From Paracyclopina nana (taxonomy: Eukaryota > Arthropoda > Copepoda > Cyclopoida > Cyclopettidae), in assembly GCA_019096065.1 (NCBI GenBank), contig JAGUCH010000005.1, positions 434,001 through 498,000 of the forward strand: a stretch of 64,000 nucleotides of DNA, given 5' to 3'. Positions 62,405 to 64,000 of this stretch are shown here, piece by piece. Below the pieces are notes generated by a model. It was not told the DNA's origin. It did no database searches and worked only from the letters and a program-made list of their open reading frames with translations. The position numbers and the translations under genes were made by a program. Each line of letters opens with the position of its first letter. Within the stretch, counting starts at the first letter, position 1.

Positions 62405-64000
62405 ATGAATGTGATGCTACAGAACGCGATACAAGAGCAAAATCATGGCAATGAAGACTCTTCAGCCTCCAATCACATGCACCATATGCATCATGGAGGC
62501 TCATCACCTAGCAAAAATGCCCTCATGTCAGCCCTGTCCAAGCCAAGGGTGAGCCAAGAGCCCATTCCCTCGCTCAACAAGCTGAAAAACGATACTAAAA
62601 AAAGGGCCAAAAATGGACTCATCATCCCTACCAAAATTGAAGACGTCCCATTTCGGCGCCAAGATCGGCGCGTGCTCAGCTCAAGACGAAAACGAATTGT
62701 GCACAGATACATCATCAAATGCAGCCTATTGGTATCTATGCTCCTTTTGGCCTTGGGCGCGGCCTTCTTGACACTTTTCTTCATTTTCAACAGTGGTGGT
62801 GAGTACTGGAATCATATCAAAATTCTAGCCTCGCGCGCGCTCGGCCTTGCAAAGTTTCACTCGGGGCTCCTGCTAAAAATCCTCATTTAGCTGCTTTTTC
62901 AAAGCATTAAAAAAGTTTGGAAATAGATTTTTTAAGCAAAACAAATTGAGTTTATGCCTTTGGAGCGAAACCCCATTTTGTGCCCTCTTACTAGACATAA
63001 ATAGACATGGTTTTTAACATGAGGTACTGAACTGCGTTCAGTAATTATTTTTGTACAATACAAAGCGATTTTTGAATTTCACCCTTTTATTTTTACATAT
63101 TATTAAAAGATGAAGTTCTTTGTTCGGCCGCTAGGAGGCGCTTTGTGACTCTTATTTTGTTTGGGAAATGAGGGCTGCAAAGTGGCCATTTCCTAAAATG
63201 TCTCGTTCATTACAACCCAAAGGAGAATGGCCTGGTGTTGAAAATGGCACAAGAAAAGAAAATGTTCTCCTCTTTGTATGCCGAAAAGCTTACATACCTT
63301 AGCCAGGTTTGGCACCAAGAGAGGCCAAGAAGATAGTTTGCATTCTGCACATTCTACAGCAAATGATTACTAAATTAAATGCAACTTGCAATCAGAAATT
63401 TTCCCTTAAAAATAATCACCATTTTAAAAAATCCTTAAAATTTCAAAATATAATTTAAAGAGCGATTAAACATCAATAAATATACATTTTCATTGTGTAG
63501 ATTCGTGGATTGTAGTTTGGAGCACCGAGCGCATCTTTGCAAGCCCGAGCGTAGCGAGTGCCATAATAAAACGAGACTTTAGCCAAAAATGCTTAGTCAT
63601 GTCAGTAAACTGAATTACAACACGTGGTTATCGTCTCACAGCACATGAGAGGCCGAAATAGCATCAAAAAGCAAATATTTATCGATATTTTCCCTTTTTG
63701 AAGCTTCCTTGTGCAAGTTCTGTAAAGTAACTATACAAGAATTCTTCTTGCAAAGTTGAGCTCCTCTCAAGTTTTTGCTTCAAGTCTCTTGGGAGAACAA
63801 AGTAGAAAGCAAGTCTTTTTTCGCCCTGCTCATTTCCCATTTTTTTTCTTTCAGAAAATACCAAATATGTCAATCCGTTCAGGGTGATTGGTGCCATAAT
63901 CATTTTGTGTGGACTCATGTTCATTGCTTTCACCGTTGAAACTTGCCTTGCTTTGAGGGCCAATTTGGCGCGAGTGCAAGACCCTGAAATCGACAAAGTC
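62405..64000 (+). CDS. Two-TM membrane protein, TMEM200-like (partial, runs off right edge)
   Basis: Exon 1 at 62405-62798 (ATG, donor GTGAGT, phase 1) joins exon 2 from 63855 to beyond the window. The N-terminal ~95 residues are polar with a His/Met cluster and a basic stretch (RRVLSSRRKRIVHRY). TM1 (about 104-128, LLVSMLLLALGAAFLTLFF) is followed by a short Gly loop and TM2 (about 140-163, VIGAIIILCGLMFIAFTVE). The basic stretch + TM + short loop + RVIG...GLMxF TM pattern resembles the TMEM200 family, a similarity I hold loosely. The function of that family is unknown. Confidence 0.6.
62799..63854. other. Intron of the two-TM gene; CTCF-like site
   Basis: About 1.06 kb. A CCGCTAGGAGGCGC site at 63128-63141 resembles the one at 46920. 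Otherwise nothing is recognised. Confidence 0.45.

Overview
The window is AT-rich animal nuclear DNA, most likely from an arthropod. The evidence is short GT-AG introns (about 45-100 bp) alongside a few large repeat-filled ones, a tandem pair of maltase-type GH13 alpha-glucosidases, a complete RET receptor tyrosine kinase, a 140-residue ribosomal protein L23 with intronic snoRNAs, a eukaryotic tRNA-Asn, and a possible chitin-binding exon fragment. I cannot name the species.

Layout. Positions 127-6289 (-) hold the 5' end of an unidentified gene that runs off the left edge. From 6.3 to 22.3 kb there are few genes: a possible terminal exon (9601-9825), tRNA-Asn(GTT) (11748-11821) and a 4.4-kb Foldback-like DNA element (12834-17247). 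The Foldback-like element has long inverted arms made of a 9-bp minisatellite and a core of 169-bp repeats. From 22.4 to 35.5 kb (-) lies a complete 18-exon RET gene (1238 codons, every splice phase consistent). Its fifth intron carries a five-exon SIS-domain gene (GCKR/MurQ family) on the same strand, plus a second small nested ORF. Several RET introns are swollen by minisatellites. From 40.1 to 46.5 kb an SLC25 (folate/FAD-carrier-like) gene and an SLC17 anion-transporter gene converge. The last SLC17 intron contains a second, smaller Foldback-like element and a GCAGCAC-type minisatellite. RpL23 (47.8-49.6 kb) has a candidate H/ACA snoRNA in each of its three introns. Two tandem maltases (50.0-54.2 kb) end tail-to-tail against a TKL-type kinase gene (54.2-57.0 kb); the two stop codons overlap. 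The right end holds two small unknown genes and the start of a two-TM protein gene that leaves the window.

The genes form no obvious single pathway. What unifies the window is the non-coding DNA. There are many short-period minisatellites, two unrelated inverted-repeat elements of the same architecture, recurring GC-rich modules beginning with CAGCTGA, and clusters of a forkhead-like site abutting a CAGCTG E-box. Exon joins were checked by hand from splice consensus and reading phase; family names come from recognised motifs, not from searches.
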